Of a stretch of 64,000 bases of DNA, positions 26,429 through 35,279 are shown one piece after another. The DNA is from CAYXFD01 sp964464175. Lineage in GTDB: Bacteria > Cloacimonadota > Cloacimonadia > Cloacimonadales > JAJBBL01. The stretch is from positions 62,001 to 126,000 of the forward strand of contig CAYXFD010000001.1 in assembly GCA_964464175.1 (NCBI GenBank). The letters are read 5' to 3'. Both the position numbers and the translations under genes were made by a program. The notes beneath the pieces were generated by a model. That model was not told where the DNA came from. It made no database searches and saw only the letters and a list, made by a program, of their open reading frames with translations. Each line of letters begins with the position of its first letter. Positions within the stretch are counted from its first letter, which is position 1.

Positions 26429-26554
26429 ATTTCTCTCTGATTAGTTAGGGGTATCTCTGGTGAGACGAAAGGATAAAATGGCCAGTTAGAAATTTGTATC
26501 GATGATGGGTTCAAAGAAGAGACGAGAAGTGTTAAATAGATAGGAGATTTAGAG

Positions 26555-26695
26555 CTGAAATCATTGTGGCTGATAACTCTCATTGTTTGCTATTCTCAAG
26601 CTCAAACCAAAGAAGAGAAGAAGAAAAAGACCAAAGCAAAAGAGCTGGCAGAGAGAAGTGAAGGTATCCTGACGAGCTTAATTCCCAATGACTGA
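26555..26695 (+). pseudogene. Small signal-peptide-like reading frame, possible remnant or micropeptide
   Basis: After AGGAG (26542-26546) and 8 bases the frame starting at CTG 26555 reads x-KSLWLITLIVCYSQAQ-TKEEKKKK and continues to GILTSLIPND before TGA at 26693-26695, 46 residues. An in-frame TTG occurs at 26564. The first 17 residues have the n-, h- and c-regions of a secretion signal, and the rest is lysine-rich. Lack of ATG suggests either a non-standard start or a gene fragment. No homologue is recognised. Confidence 0.3.
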
Positions 26696-26713
26696 AAGAT
26701 CATCACTATTAAT

Positions 26714-26742
26714 TTGACAATACAGGTTTTAAAGAGTATTAT
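26714..26742 (+). promoter_or_regulatory. Strong candidate promoter of the 1557-aa hybrid kinase
   Basis: TTGACA (26714-26719), 17 bases, then TATTAT (26737-26742): one mismatch to the sigma-70 consensus. The start codon is about 100 bases beyond the predicted transcript start. Confidence 0.6.
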
Positions 26743-26848
26743 ATTGTATAATGGGAAGTGTTTACTTGACTCCCATCTTTTTATCTGTTGAATATTTTTG
26801 GTCTAAAAGAATGGGTGTTTCTTTGACCCCTGGCTTGTAGGAGAGGTT

Positions 26849-29800
26849 ATGACTGAGATTGAGAAAAAAAAGATTCTGCTTGTGGAAGAGAAAAAATCAA
26901 CTGCCGGCAGATTGATAAAGACTCTTGAAAAACACGACTATAAGGTCATTTGGACAGACTCCGGCGATCATGCCCTCAGTCAAGTGAAGGGTGAGTTATT
27001 TCCCGCCTTGGTCATTCTGAATTATTCTTTTGGTGGTGAAGAAAAGGGGTTAGAATTAGCGCAGCAATTACAAAGTATTAAAAAATTACCCCTTATTTTT
27101 CTTGTTCTTGAACCCGGAGCAATAAGGGAAATCACTAAGAATGGTATTGAGTATTTCGGTTGTATTGAGAAAGGGTGGCGGGAAACAAGCCTGTTAAGCC
27201 TGATAAGGAATACACTGCTGCTGTTTGAAGAAAAAGAAAGGGATGAAGCCAGGAAGCAGGTTTTAAAAAGCCTGGCATGGATGCTTTCCGATAAAAAGAT
27301 GGAATTTTTTTCTGCTAAGGGTTCAGAGGGTAAATATACACCACCCTATGGTGACTTACTTGAACTGAATACCAGCCGCCTGATACTTGATTCAGTCGGT
27401 GAGCAGACTTTAAGAGATATCACCGGAGAGTTTCTTGATCTTCTTGATACTTCTGCCGCAGTTTACGAAAAGAATGGCGATTATGCCTTAGGGATATTCT
27501 CCTCAAGTTGGTGCAGGTTGATGGATCTGGCTTCCCGGAACCTGTGTGGAACAAAAGATAACAGGAAAGCTCTCTTATCAGGCAAATGGCTCTGCCATGA
27601 ATCTTGCTGGAAAAAGGCTTCATTAGCTGCAATCCAGACCGGCAAATCAAAAGATATCGAATGCGAGGGAGGGATTCATCTTTATGCAGTCCCCATACGT
27701 GCCGGAGAAGAGATTATCGGAGCGATAGATCTCGGCTATGGAGATCCTCCGCAAGATTTAGAGAGTTTAAGAAAATTAGCAAAGAAGTTCAAGGTTCCGA
27801 TAAAAGAACTCAAAGAACAGGCAGAAAAATATGAATCACGACCACCATTCCTTATCGAGATCGCTAAACAGCATATTGAGGTTGCAGCAAGAGTAATCGG
27901 GGAGATAGTAGAAAGAAGATTGATTCAGGAAAAGCTTCACACCAGTGAAGAGAATCTTTCCATCACTTTGAATTCGATCAATGATGCTGTCATTGCAACC
28001 GACGATAAGGGTCGAATTGTGAGAATGAACCCGATGGCTGAAACTCTGACCGGCTGGACAGAAAAAGAGGGGATAGGAAAACCGGTAACCAATGTTTTCA
28101 GGATAGTTAACCCGGAAACCGGTAAACCGGCTGGGAACCCGGTAAAAACTGTCTTAAAAGAAGGAGTGGTTGTTGGTTTGGCTAACAGTACTCTTCTTAT
28201 CTCAAAAACGGGAGCCGAATATCAGATCGCCGACAGTTGTGCTCCGATCAAAGATAAATCAGATAATCCTGTCGGAGTTGTTCTGGTATTCCGGGATGTA
28301 ACCGAAGACTATCAGATACGAAAAAAAATTCGCGACAATGAAAAGTATCTTAATGCGGTTCTAAATTCGATCAAACATGGCATCAGCGTTCTCGACAAAG
28401 ATTTTAACATTGTGATGGTCAATAAAACAATGAAGAAATGGTATGCCCATAACCTCCCCCTGGAAGGGAAGAAGTGCTACCAGGTTTATCAGGGATTACC
28501 GGATTTATGTGAGGGTTGTCCGACAAAAGAGACGATAGAAACCGGAAAGCCTGAAATGAAGGAGGTACCCTTAACTTCCAAAGGGAGCGTCAGGGGTACT
28601 TTGGAACTCTTTGCTTTTCCCTTACTCAATGATCAGGGAGAGGTAACGGGAGTCATTGAATATGTTCATGATATCAGCGAAAGAAAACAACATGAACGAG
28701 AACTGCTCGCCAGCAAATCACTCCTGGAAACAGCAGGCAGAATAGCTCATCTGGGAGGTTGGAGTCTCAGTCTAAAAGAGAAAAAGATCATCTGGTCGGA
28801 TCAGGTAGCGGCTATTCATGAAATGCCTTCCGGCTATTCCCCGAGTTATGAGCAGAGGATCAGCTTTTTCGCCCCGGAACAAAGAGAAAGAGTAACAGAT
28901 GTGTTTGATAAATGTATTACGAAAGGTGAAGCTTTTGATGAAGAAGTTGAGATTGTTACAGCCCGGGGTAAGCGGATCTGGGTGAGAATAACCGGGGAAG
29001 CTTTGCGTAACGAAACCGGTAAGATAACCGGTATTCAGGGAGCTTATCAGGATATAAATGAAAGGACGCTGAAAGAGAAAGCGTATCATGAGTCCGAAGA
29101 ACGGTTCCGCCTGCTTTTCGAGACGATATCGGAAGGGTGTCAGGTTATCGGGCATAACTGGAGATACCTCTATCTCAATGAAAAAGCAGCTGAACATGGG
29201 AAAAAAAAGAGAGAGGAATTAACGGGCAGACTAATGACGGAGGTTTATCCGGGTATAGAAGAAACAAAAATGTATTCTCTTCTGCGGGAATGTATGATTA
29301 ACAGAACCAAGCAGCAAATGGATAATCTTTTTAGATATCCCGACGGTTCTGAACGCTGGTTTCAGATCAGGGTTATGCCTATACCGGAAGGTGTATTCAT
29401 TCTCTCATTAGATATTACCGAAGAAAAGAAGACTGAGGAATCGTTACGTAAAAGCGAAGAGAGGTACAGGCTGATTGCCGAGAATATTGCAGACACGGTC
29501 TGGATAGCTGATTTGTCCATGAAAATTGAGTATATCAGTCCATCAATCAAGAAGTACAGAGGATTCACGGACAAAGAGGTTATGTCCAAACCTCTGCATA
29601 AGATGATTACTCCCCAGTCCATGAAAACGATGAAGTCGATTTTAAAGGAGGAATTGGAGAAAGAAGGACGAGAGGGATATGATCCTTATAGAAAGCGGGA
29701 TTTCGAGAGTGAAGAGTATTGTAAGAATGGTTCTACAATCATTACCGAATGTACTGCCGCTTTTCTGAGAGACGATTCCGGAAAACCGATCGGGATTATC

Positions 29801-31522
29801 GGTGTATCAAAGGATATTACCGAAAGAAAAATGGCAGAAGAGAAAATAAAGAATAGCGAGGAAAGGGCACATAAACAGAAAGCTGCTATTGCCCAACTCA
29901 TCCAGGATGAAGCAGTAGCAGGGGGAGAAATTCCCAAAGCACTTAAGAGGATAACTAAGACCTTATCAGCAACAATCGGAGTTCAGCGGACAAGTATCTG
30001 GCTTCTCTCAGAGAACGGTGAAGAATTACGCTGTATTTCTCTTTATGATGCAGAAGACCAAACCCATATCGAGAGAGAAGTTCTGAAAGTAGAGAATTAT
30101 CCGGATTACTTCGAATCTATTAAGATCGACAGCAGAATATGTGCCGAAGTCGCTCAGGAAGATATGCGGACAAGAGAGTTGAGAGATAATTATCTGAAAC
30201 CGTTAGGGATAACATCCCTGCTGGATGCCGGGATACAATCGGAAGGGAAACTATTGGGAATTGTCAGTATGGAGCATATCGGAAAACCCCGGAAATGGTA
30301 TTCTGATGAAGAATCGTTCATCAGTACTATAGCAACCTTAGTATCACAGGTTATTGCCGATAATCAGAGGAAAAAGGCAGAAGAAACCCTTATCAGAATA
30401 CAGAAACTGGAATCAATAGGGAAGTTAGCCGGCGGGATTGCTCATGATTACAACAATATGTTGATGATCATTCTCAGCTATACCGAAATGGGTTTATCGG
30501 AAGCCTCTCCCGATTCAGCTTTACATGGATATTTTACTGAAATATGCCAGGCAGCCCAAAGGTCAGCTGATATAACCGGACAATTGCTTGCTTTTGCCAG
30601 AAAGCAATTCGTTAAACCGAAAAATGTTAACTTGAACGAAGAGATATCGAATGTGTACAAAATGCTGCAGAATCTGATCGTTGAAGAGATAAAGGTCGTT
30701 TGGAAACAGGGTGAGGATTTGTGGCAGATCAATATAGATCCTGCACAGATAGACCAGCTGATAGCGAACTTAGTTATCAATGCCCAGGAGGCTATCCAGG
30801 GGCAGGGAGAAATAGTAATCGAAACCTCAAATATAGTTCTCGATAGTTATTTTTTGGCAAATAACCCGGAAGCACAAAGCAGCGAATATGTATTATTAGA
30901 GGTTTCTGATACCGGGTGCGGTATGGATGAAAGTGTGAAAAAGAATCTGTTTACCCCCTTCTTTTCTACCAAAAAATCAGGAAGTAATAACGGTCTGGGC
31001 TTGGCAACCGTTTACGGTATAATCAAACAGAACAGAGGTTTGATTAATGTTAAAAGTGAGCCGGGGAAGGGATCGGTTTTTTCTGTCTATTTTCCCCGGG
31101 CTGATTTTAGGGAGATTACGAAAACAGTTAAGAAAACTACTGCAAAGAGAAGCGGTAACGAAACTATTCTCCTGATCGATGACGAAGTAGGAATTCTGGA
31201 AGTATTAAAACCAATGCTGGAGCGATTGGGATATATTGTATTATCAACTGATTCTCCCTCTGAAGCGATCGAGATGGCTATTGATTTCAAGGGAAAGATC
31301 GATCTGCTCATAACCGATGTCGTTATGCCGGAAATGAACGGATACAAGCTTATGGAAAGAATAACGGAAGTACATCCGAACATGAAGAGTCTTTTTATGA
31401 CCGGATATACAGAAAATGTTATCGTTAACAGCGGGGTCTTGCAGCAGGGGGTTAATTTTCTTCAGAAACCTTTCCTTTCCAATACTCTGAGCGAGAAGAT
31501 AAGGACGATCTTAGACGAATAG
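26849..31522 (+). CDS. Giant hybrid histidine kinase: pseudo-receiver, PocR-type domain, five PAS, GAF, HisKA, HATPase, receiver
   Basis: A 1557-residue cytoplasmic kinase. The N-terminal receiver-like domain (7-125) has EE for the acidic pair and N in place of the phospho-acceptor (VILNYSF), so it cannot be phosphorylated normally. Residues 165-345 resemble the PocR ligand-binding domain, with cysteines in LCG and WLCHESC. Five PAS units follow (about 370-490, 495-620, 630-745, 755-870, 875-1000), then GAF (1015-1175), HisKA with H1199 in GGIAHDYNN, HATPase with DTGCGM and NGLGLA, and an intact C-terminal receiver (LIDDE, D in TDVVMPEMNG, K in LQKPF). The first two PAS units, GAF and kinase core are close copies of those in the kinase at 19675. 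GGAGAGG lies just upstream of the ATG. Confidence 0.92.
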   Translation: MTEIEKKKILLVEEKKSTAGRLIKTLEKHDYKVIWTDSGDHALSQVKGELFPALVILNYSFGGEEKGLELAQQLQSIKKLPLIFLVLEPGAIREITKNGIEYFGCIEKGWRETSLLSLIRNTLLLFEEKERDEARKQVLKSLAWMLSDKKMEFFSAKGSEGKYTPPYGDLLELNTSRLILDSVGEQTLRDITGEFLDLLDTSAAVYEKNGDYALGIFSSSWCRLMDLASRNLCGTKDNRKALLSGKWLCHESCWKKASLAAIQTGKSKDIECEGGIHLYAVPIRAGEEIIGAIDLGYGDPPQDLESLRKLAKKFKVPIKELKEQAEKYESRPPFLIEIAKQHIEVAARVIGEIVERRLIQEKLHTSEENLSITLNSINDAVIATDDKGRIVRMNPMAETLTGWTEKEGIGKPVTNVFRIVNPETGKPAGNPVKTVLKEGVVVGLANSTLLISKTGAEYQIADSCAPIKDKSDNPVGVVLVFRDVTEDYQIRKKIRDNEKYLNAVLNSIKHGISVLDKDFNIVMVNKTMKKWYAHNLPLEGKKCYQVYQGLPDLCEGCPTKETIETGKPEMKEVPLTSKGSVRGTLELFAFPLLNDQGEVTGVIEYVHDISERKQHERELLASKSLLETAGRIAHLGGWSLSLKEKKIIWSDQVAAIHEMPSGYSPSYEQRISFFAPEQRERVTDVFDKCITKGEAFDEEVEIVTARGKRIWVRITGEALRNETGKITGIQGAYQDINERTLKEKAYHESEERFRLLFETISEGCQVIGHNWRYLYLNEKAAEHGKKKREELTGRLMTEVYPGIEETKMYSLLRECMINRTKQQMDNLFRYPDGSERWFQIRVMPIPEGVFILSLDITEEKKTEESLRKSEERYRLIAENIADTVWIADLSMKIEYISPSIKKYRGFTDKEVMSKPLHKMITPQSMKTMKSILKEELEKEGREGYDPYRKRDFESEEYCKNGSTIITECTAAFLRDDSGKPIGIIGVSKDITERKMAEEKIKNSEERAHKQKAAIAQLIQDEAVAGGEIPKALKRITKTLSATIGVQRTSIWLLSENGEELRCISLYDAEDQTHIEREVLKVENYPDYFESIKIDSRICAEVAQEDMRTRELRDNYLKPLGITSLLDAGIQSEGKLLGIVSMEHIGKPRKWYSDEESFISTIATLVSQVIADNQRKKAEETLIRIQKLESIGKLAGGIAHDYNNMLMIILSYTEMGLSEASPDSALHGYFTEICQAAQRSADITGQLLAFARKQFVKPKNVNLNEEISNVYKMLQNLIVEEIKVVWKQGEDLWQINIDPAQIDQLIANLVINAQEAIQGQGEIVIETSNIVLDSYFLANNPEAQSSEYVLLEVSDTGCGMDESVKKNLFTPFFSTKKSGSNNGLGLATVYGIIKQNRGLINVKSEPGKGSVFSVYFPRADFREITKTVKKTTAKRSGNETILLIDDEVGILEVLKPMLERLGYIVLSTDSPSEAIEMAIDFKGKIDLLITDVVMPEMNGYKLMERITEVHPNMKSLFMTGYTENVIVNSGVLQQGVNFLQKPFLSNTLSEKIRTILDE

Positions 31523-31959
31523 TATAGAGGCTTTATCTTATTCTGCTGATTTCTTAAGGCTTTATTAACAGGACATTCAAGACGAGAGAAAATGAGGTCA
31601 TATATATAGAGATCAAGTAATAAGGGCTGGCATAACTATGCTCGCCTGAAAAAGTGGATTTGATCTTACATTATCCACAATTATCTTGATTTTGTCACAT
31701 AAAGAAAAGCCAGTTTATATGATATTTTTCCCTGACCAGTGTAGAGCTAAACGTCAAGTCAGAACAGGAATATAATGCCCTGCAGGTGGCTGTTGGGTAT
31801 AGACATAAGCAGTCCCGGGAGATAGCACAACCCGAAACGCAAAATAATAGTTGACACATAAGTGTGATGAGAAATGTTTTACAAAATTTTTTAGAACACA
31901 TCGTTAATCGAGAGTCATAAAAAATATCACACATAGGAATGAACAACTGGAGGTTGAAC
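31523..31959. other. Intergenic region upstream of ppdK
   Basis: This 437-base gap contains a TTGACA (31851-31856) about 100 bases before ppdK but no good -10 at the right spacing. A CACA-TAAG-TGTG inverted repeat overlaps that hexamer. A GC-richer stretch at about 31775-31850 may fold weakly. I recognise no riboswitch or RNA gene. Confidence 0.4.
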
Positions 31960-34680
31960 ATGAACGGAAGAAGGAGAGTATATCTCTTTGGCGACGGCAA
32001 AGCAGACGGAAAAGCAAACATGAAGGAACTCTTAGGCGGAAAAGGTGCAAACTTAGCCGAGATGAATCTGATTGGTGTTCCCGTTCCACCAGGTTTTACT
32101 ATATCTACGGAAGCCTGTAATGAATATTATGAATTAGGAAGAGAACAAGTAAAGAGGCTGTTAGAGCCGGAAATAAAGAATGCAGTAAAACATATCGAAG
32201 AGATCATGAAAGAGGGTTTTGGCAATAAAGACAAGCCTCTGCTTGTCTCTGTCAGATCCGGGGCAAGGGTTTCCATGCCCGGAATGATGGATACTGTGCT
32301 GAATCTCGGGATGAATGACCAGGTCGTTGAAGGAATCATCAAGAAGACAGGAAATGAACGTTTTGCCTGGGATTCTTACCGCAGATTCGTCCAAATGTTC
32401 GGAGATGTAGTCATGGGCATGAAACCGGACAGTCCGAACGATTCTGATCCCTTCGAAGAGATGATTGATGATCTGAAAGAAGAGAAAAAAATCGAAAGTG
32501 ATGTTGATCTAACCACCGAGGATTTGAAGAATCTGGTCAACCGGTTTAAAAAAGTTATCAAAGAGAAAACCGGGAGAGATTTTCCTACAGATCCCTGGGA
32601 TCAGTTATGGGAAGCAATTATGGCTGTTTTTGACAGCTGGAACACGGAACGGGCGATCTATTACCGGAAAATGCATAACTATTCTTCGGAATGGGGAACT
32701 GCGGTTAATGTTCAGGCGATGGTTTTCGGTAATATGGGGGACAATTGTGCTACCGGAGTTGCCTTTACCCGGGATGCCGCTACCGGTGAAAATCTGTTTA
32801 ACGGAGAATACCTGGTCAATGCCCAGGGAGAAGATGTCGTTGCCGGTACTCGCACCCCTCAACAAATAACAAAAGAGGGCTCACAACGCTGGGCTAAAAT
32901 GCAGGATATCAGTGAAGAGGAGAGATTGGCAAAGTATCCCTCTCTGGAAGAGACCAAACCGGAGGTCTATAAAGAGCTTTTTAATTACCAGAAAAGACTG
33001 GAGAACCATTATAAGGATATGCAGGACCTGGAATTTACTATTCAGGACGGGAAACTCTGGATCCTGCAGACCAGAAACGGTAAGAGAACCGGACCGGCAA
33101 TGGTAAAGATTGCAATCGATATGATGAACGAAGGTTTGATAAACGAGAAATCTGCTCTGTTGCGAAATGATCCCAAGAAACTGGATGAATTGCTGCATCC
33201 GATCTTTACCCCTGAGTCAATGGAAAAGGGAGCAATAATAGCTAAGGGTCTTCCAGCTTCTCCGGGAGCAGCTTCGGGACAGATTGTCTTCTTTGCGGAC
33301 GATGCTCAGGAATGGGCAGATAGCGGGAAAGAAGTTATTCTGGCAAGAAGAGAGACATCCCCGGAGGATCTGAGAGGAATGAATGTTGCCAAAGGTATCC
33401 TGACCTCACGGGGGGGAATGACTTCCCATGCAGCAGTAGTAGCCCGGGGAATGGGCAAATGCTGTATCTCGGGAGCCGGAACGGTAGCAATAGATTATAA
33501 AAAAAGAACAATGACAATCGGAGAAACTGTCTTGAATGAAGGTGACTGGATCTCACTGAACGGTACTACCGGAGATGTTTATGAAGGTAAACTGCCGACG
33601 AAGCTTCCTGAAGTCAGTGGAGATTTTGAAATCCTGATGGATTTATGTGACAGATTCACTAAGATGTCGGTCAGGACAAATGCCGACACCCCTAAAGATT
33701 CGGCCATAGCCCGTGGTTTTGGAGCTAAAGGGATCGGCTTATGCCGAACGGAACATATGTTCTTCGAAGGGGACAGAATAAAAGCTGTCAGGGAAATGAT
33801 CCTGGCAGACGATGAAAAGGGACGGCGAAAAGCTCTGAAAAAACTTCTCCCTATCCAGCGTCAGGATTTTGAAGGTATCTTTACCGCTATGAACGGTTTG
33901 CCGGTAACAATCAGGTTATTGGATCCCCCCCTACACGAATTTGTGCCGCATGATGAGAAGAGTCAGGAAGAAATGGCCAAAGAATTAGGAATACCTGCCT
34001 CGGAAGTGAAGAAGAAGGTGGAATCTTTGAGTGAAGTTAATCCGATGCTGGGGCATAGAGGCTGCCGTCTGGGGATTACTTATCCCGAAATAACTGAGAT
34101 GCAGGCGAGAGCTATTATCGAAGCAGCACTCAATCTCAAGAAAAAGAAGATAAAGGCGATCCCGGAGATCATGATTCCTCTTATCGGAACGGTTGAAGAA
34201 TTTGTTTTGCAGGAGAAATTAGTCCGCAAGGTTGCCGAAGAACTCTTTGCCGAATATAATGATAAAGTCGATTATCTGGTCGGAACAATGATCGAGATTC
34301 CAAGAGCTACCCTGGTAGCGGACAAAATAGCCGAACATGCCGAGTTCTTCTCTTTTGGGACAAATGACTTAACTCAGATGACTTTCGGTTATTCCAGGGA
34401 TGATGCCGGAAAATTCCTTCCCATATATATTCAGAATAATATATTAAAACATGATCCCTTCCAGGTACTGGATCAGGAAGGAGTTGGTATGCTGGTTAAA
34501 TATGGTATTATGAAAGGAAGGCATACGAATAAGAACTTAAAAATCGGTATTTGCGGGGAACACGGAGGTGAGCCGGAATCGGTCAAGTTCTGCCATAAGG
34601 TTGGAATGAATTATGTCAGTTGTTCTCCTTACCGGGTACCAATAGCGAGATTAGCAGCAGCGCAAGCTGCGATAGAATAG
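31960..34680 (+). CDS. ppdK: Pyruvate, phosphate dikinase
   Basis: A 906-residue enzyme that interconverts pyruvate, ATP and phosphate with phosphoenolpyruvate, AMP and pyrophosphate. The N-terminal ATP-grasp domain is marked by GGKGANLAEM and SVRSGARVSMPGMMDT; the phosphohistidine domain has H490 in GGMTSHAAVVARG; the C-terminal barrel has the FGTNDLTQMTFGYSRDD stretch and the acid/base C865 in GICGEHGGEP. The length is typical. I take ATG 31960 as the start because GGAGG (31949-31953) lies 6 bases before it; an ATG seven codons upstream has no such site. In a fermentative amino-acid user it may serve gluconeogenesis or pyrophosphate-linked energy conservation. Confidence 0.96.
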   Translation: MNGRRRVYLFGDGKADGKANMKELLGGKGANLAEMNLIGVPVPPGFTISTEACNEYYELGREQVKRLLEPEIKNAVKHIEEIMKEGFGNKDKPLLVSVRSGARVSMPGMMDTVLNLGMNDQVVEGIIKKTGNERFAWDSYRRFVQMFGDVVMGMKPDSPNDSDPFEEMIDDLKEEKKIESDVDLTTEDLKNLVNRFKKVIKEKTGRDFPTDPWDQLWEAIMAVFDSWNTERAIYYRKMHNYSSEWGTAVNVQAMVFGNMGDNCATGVAFTRDAATGENLFNGEYLVNAQGEDVVAGTRTPQQITKEGSQRWAKMQDISEEERLAKYPSLEETKPEVYKELFNYQKRLENHYKDMQDLEFTIQDGKLWILQTRNGKRTGPAMVKIAIDMMNEGLINEKSALLRNDPKKLDELLHPIFTPESMEKGAIIAKGLPASPGAASGQIVFFADDAQEWADSGKEVILARRETSPEDLRGMNVAKGILTSRGGMTSHAAVVARGMGKCCISGAGTVAIDYKKRTMTIGETVLNEGDWISLNGTTGDVYEGKLPTKLPEVSGDFEILMDLCDRFTKMSVRTNADTPKDSAIARGFGAKGIGLCRTEHMFFEGDRIKAVREMILADDEKGRRKALKKLLPIQRQDFEGIFTAMNGLPVTIRLLDPPLHEFVPHDEKSQEEMAKELGIPASEVKKKVESLSEVNPMLGHRGCRLGITYPEITEMQARAIIEAALNLKKKKIKAIPEIMIPLIGTVEEFVLQEKLVRKVAEELFAEYNDKVDYLVGTMIEIPRATLVADKIAEHAEFFSFGTNDLTQMTFGYSRDDAGKFLPIYIQNNILKHDPFQVLDQEGVGMLVKYGIMKGRHTNKNLKIGICGEHGGEPESVKFCHKVGMNYVSCSPYRVPIARLAAAQAAIE

Positions 34681-34938
34681 ATATTAATATGGTTAAGCTT
34701 TTTTCTTTACAAGGGGAGCTCAATTCTTTAGCTGACATGGAGTCAGAAATAAGCTGGCATTTTTTCAGAATATATTTAGATTATCTAAGGGAGATTTGAT
34801 CTTTGGTCAATTTTTCAGGTTATAGTCAGAAAAATGCAAATAATTTTTCACAATAAACTGTAAGGCAGGTTATACCGGTAAACGGATTTCCTGTGACAGT
34901 AAATAACAAGTAAGCTGTGCGAAGCAAAAGGAGTATTA

Positions 34939-35169
34939 ATGCAAGGCAAAGTAAAATGGTTCAATCCTAATAAGGGATATGGTTTCATAATATTACCCAA
35001 TAACAAAGAGTATTTTGTTCATTGGAAGTCAATTGTTACTAACTCGCCGACAGAACTTAAAGTTCTGGAACAGGACGAAGATGTTGAATTCGATTTAATC
35101 GAAACAGACAGAGGCGTTCAGGCAATTAATGTTATCAGACTGAATGTAAATCAACCGTCTGAAGAATAG
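34939..35169 (+). CDS. Cold-shock-domain protein
   Basis: A 76-residue OB-fold protein starting MQGKVKWFNPNKGYGFI, with RNP1 (KGYGFI) and an RNP2-like YFVHW where most family members have VFVHF. Cold-shock proteins bind single-stranded RNA and DNA and act as RNA chaperones. AAAGGAG lies 7 bases before the ATG. The gene stands alone: 258 bases separate it from ppdK, and a clear terminator follows its stop. The long AT-rich leader side would fit the structured 5' regions common for this family, but I cannot show a fold. Confidence 0.93.
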   Translation: MQGKVKWFNPNKGYGFIILPNNKEYFVHWKSIVTNSPTELKVLEQDEDVEFDLIETDRGVQAINVIRLNVNQPSEE

Positions 35170-35195
35170 TATTACCACTAAGAGTTAAAGAAACG

Positions 35196-35232
35196 AAAGT
35201 CATACCTTGTTATTCAAGGTGTGACTTTTTTT
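35196..35232 (+). terminator. Intrinsic terminator after the cold-shock gene
   Basis: A 14-bp stem (AAAGTCATACCTTG with CAAGGTGTGACTTT, one G-T type mismatch) around a 5-base loop runs directly into TTTTTTT. It ends 48 bases before the next gene. Confidence 0.88.
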
Positions 35233-35279
35233 CTATCTGTCGAGAAGGATGTTCCTGCTTGTGACAGGGGAGTAGAACA

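Larger units (their letters stand above)
26113..26848. other. Long intergenic region between the two paralogous hybrid kinases
   Basis: This 736-base gap contains two hairpins (26202-26227 with arms TATTCTG/CAGAATA plus a GAAT/ATTC inner stem; 26401-26428), a small signal-peptide-like frame (26555-26695) and a strong promoter (26714-26742). The first hairpin is 90 bases after the kinase stop but lacks a good T run. I see no RNA gene. Confidence 0.5.

Noticed and set aside
31775..31850. Possible riboswitch or small RNA before ppdK
   Set aside because: The stretch is somewhat GC-rich with short palindromes, but matches no riboswitch core I know and forms no long stem.
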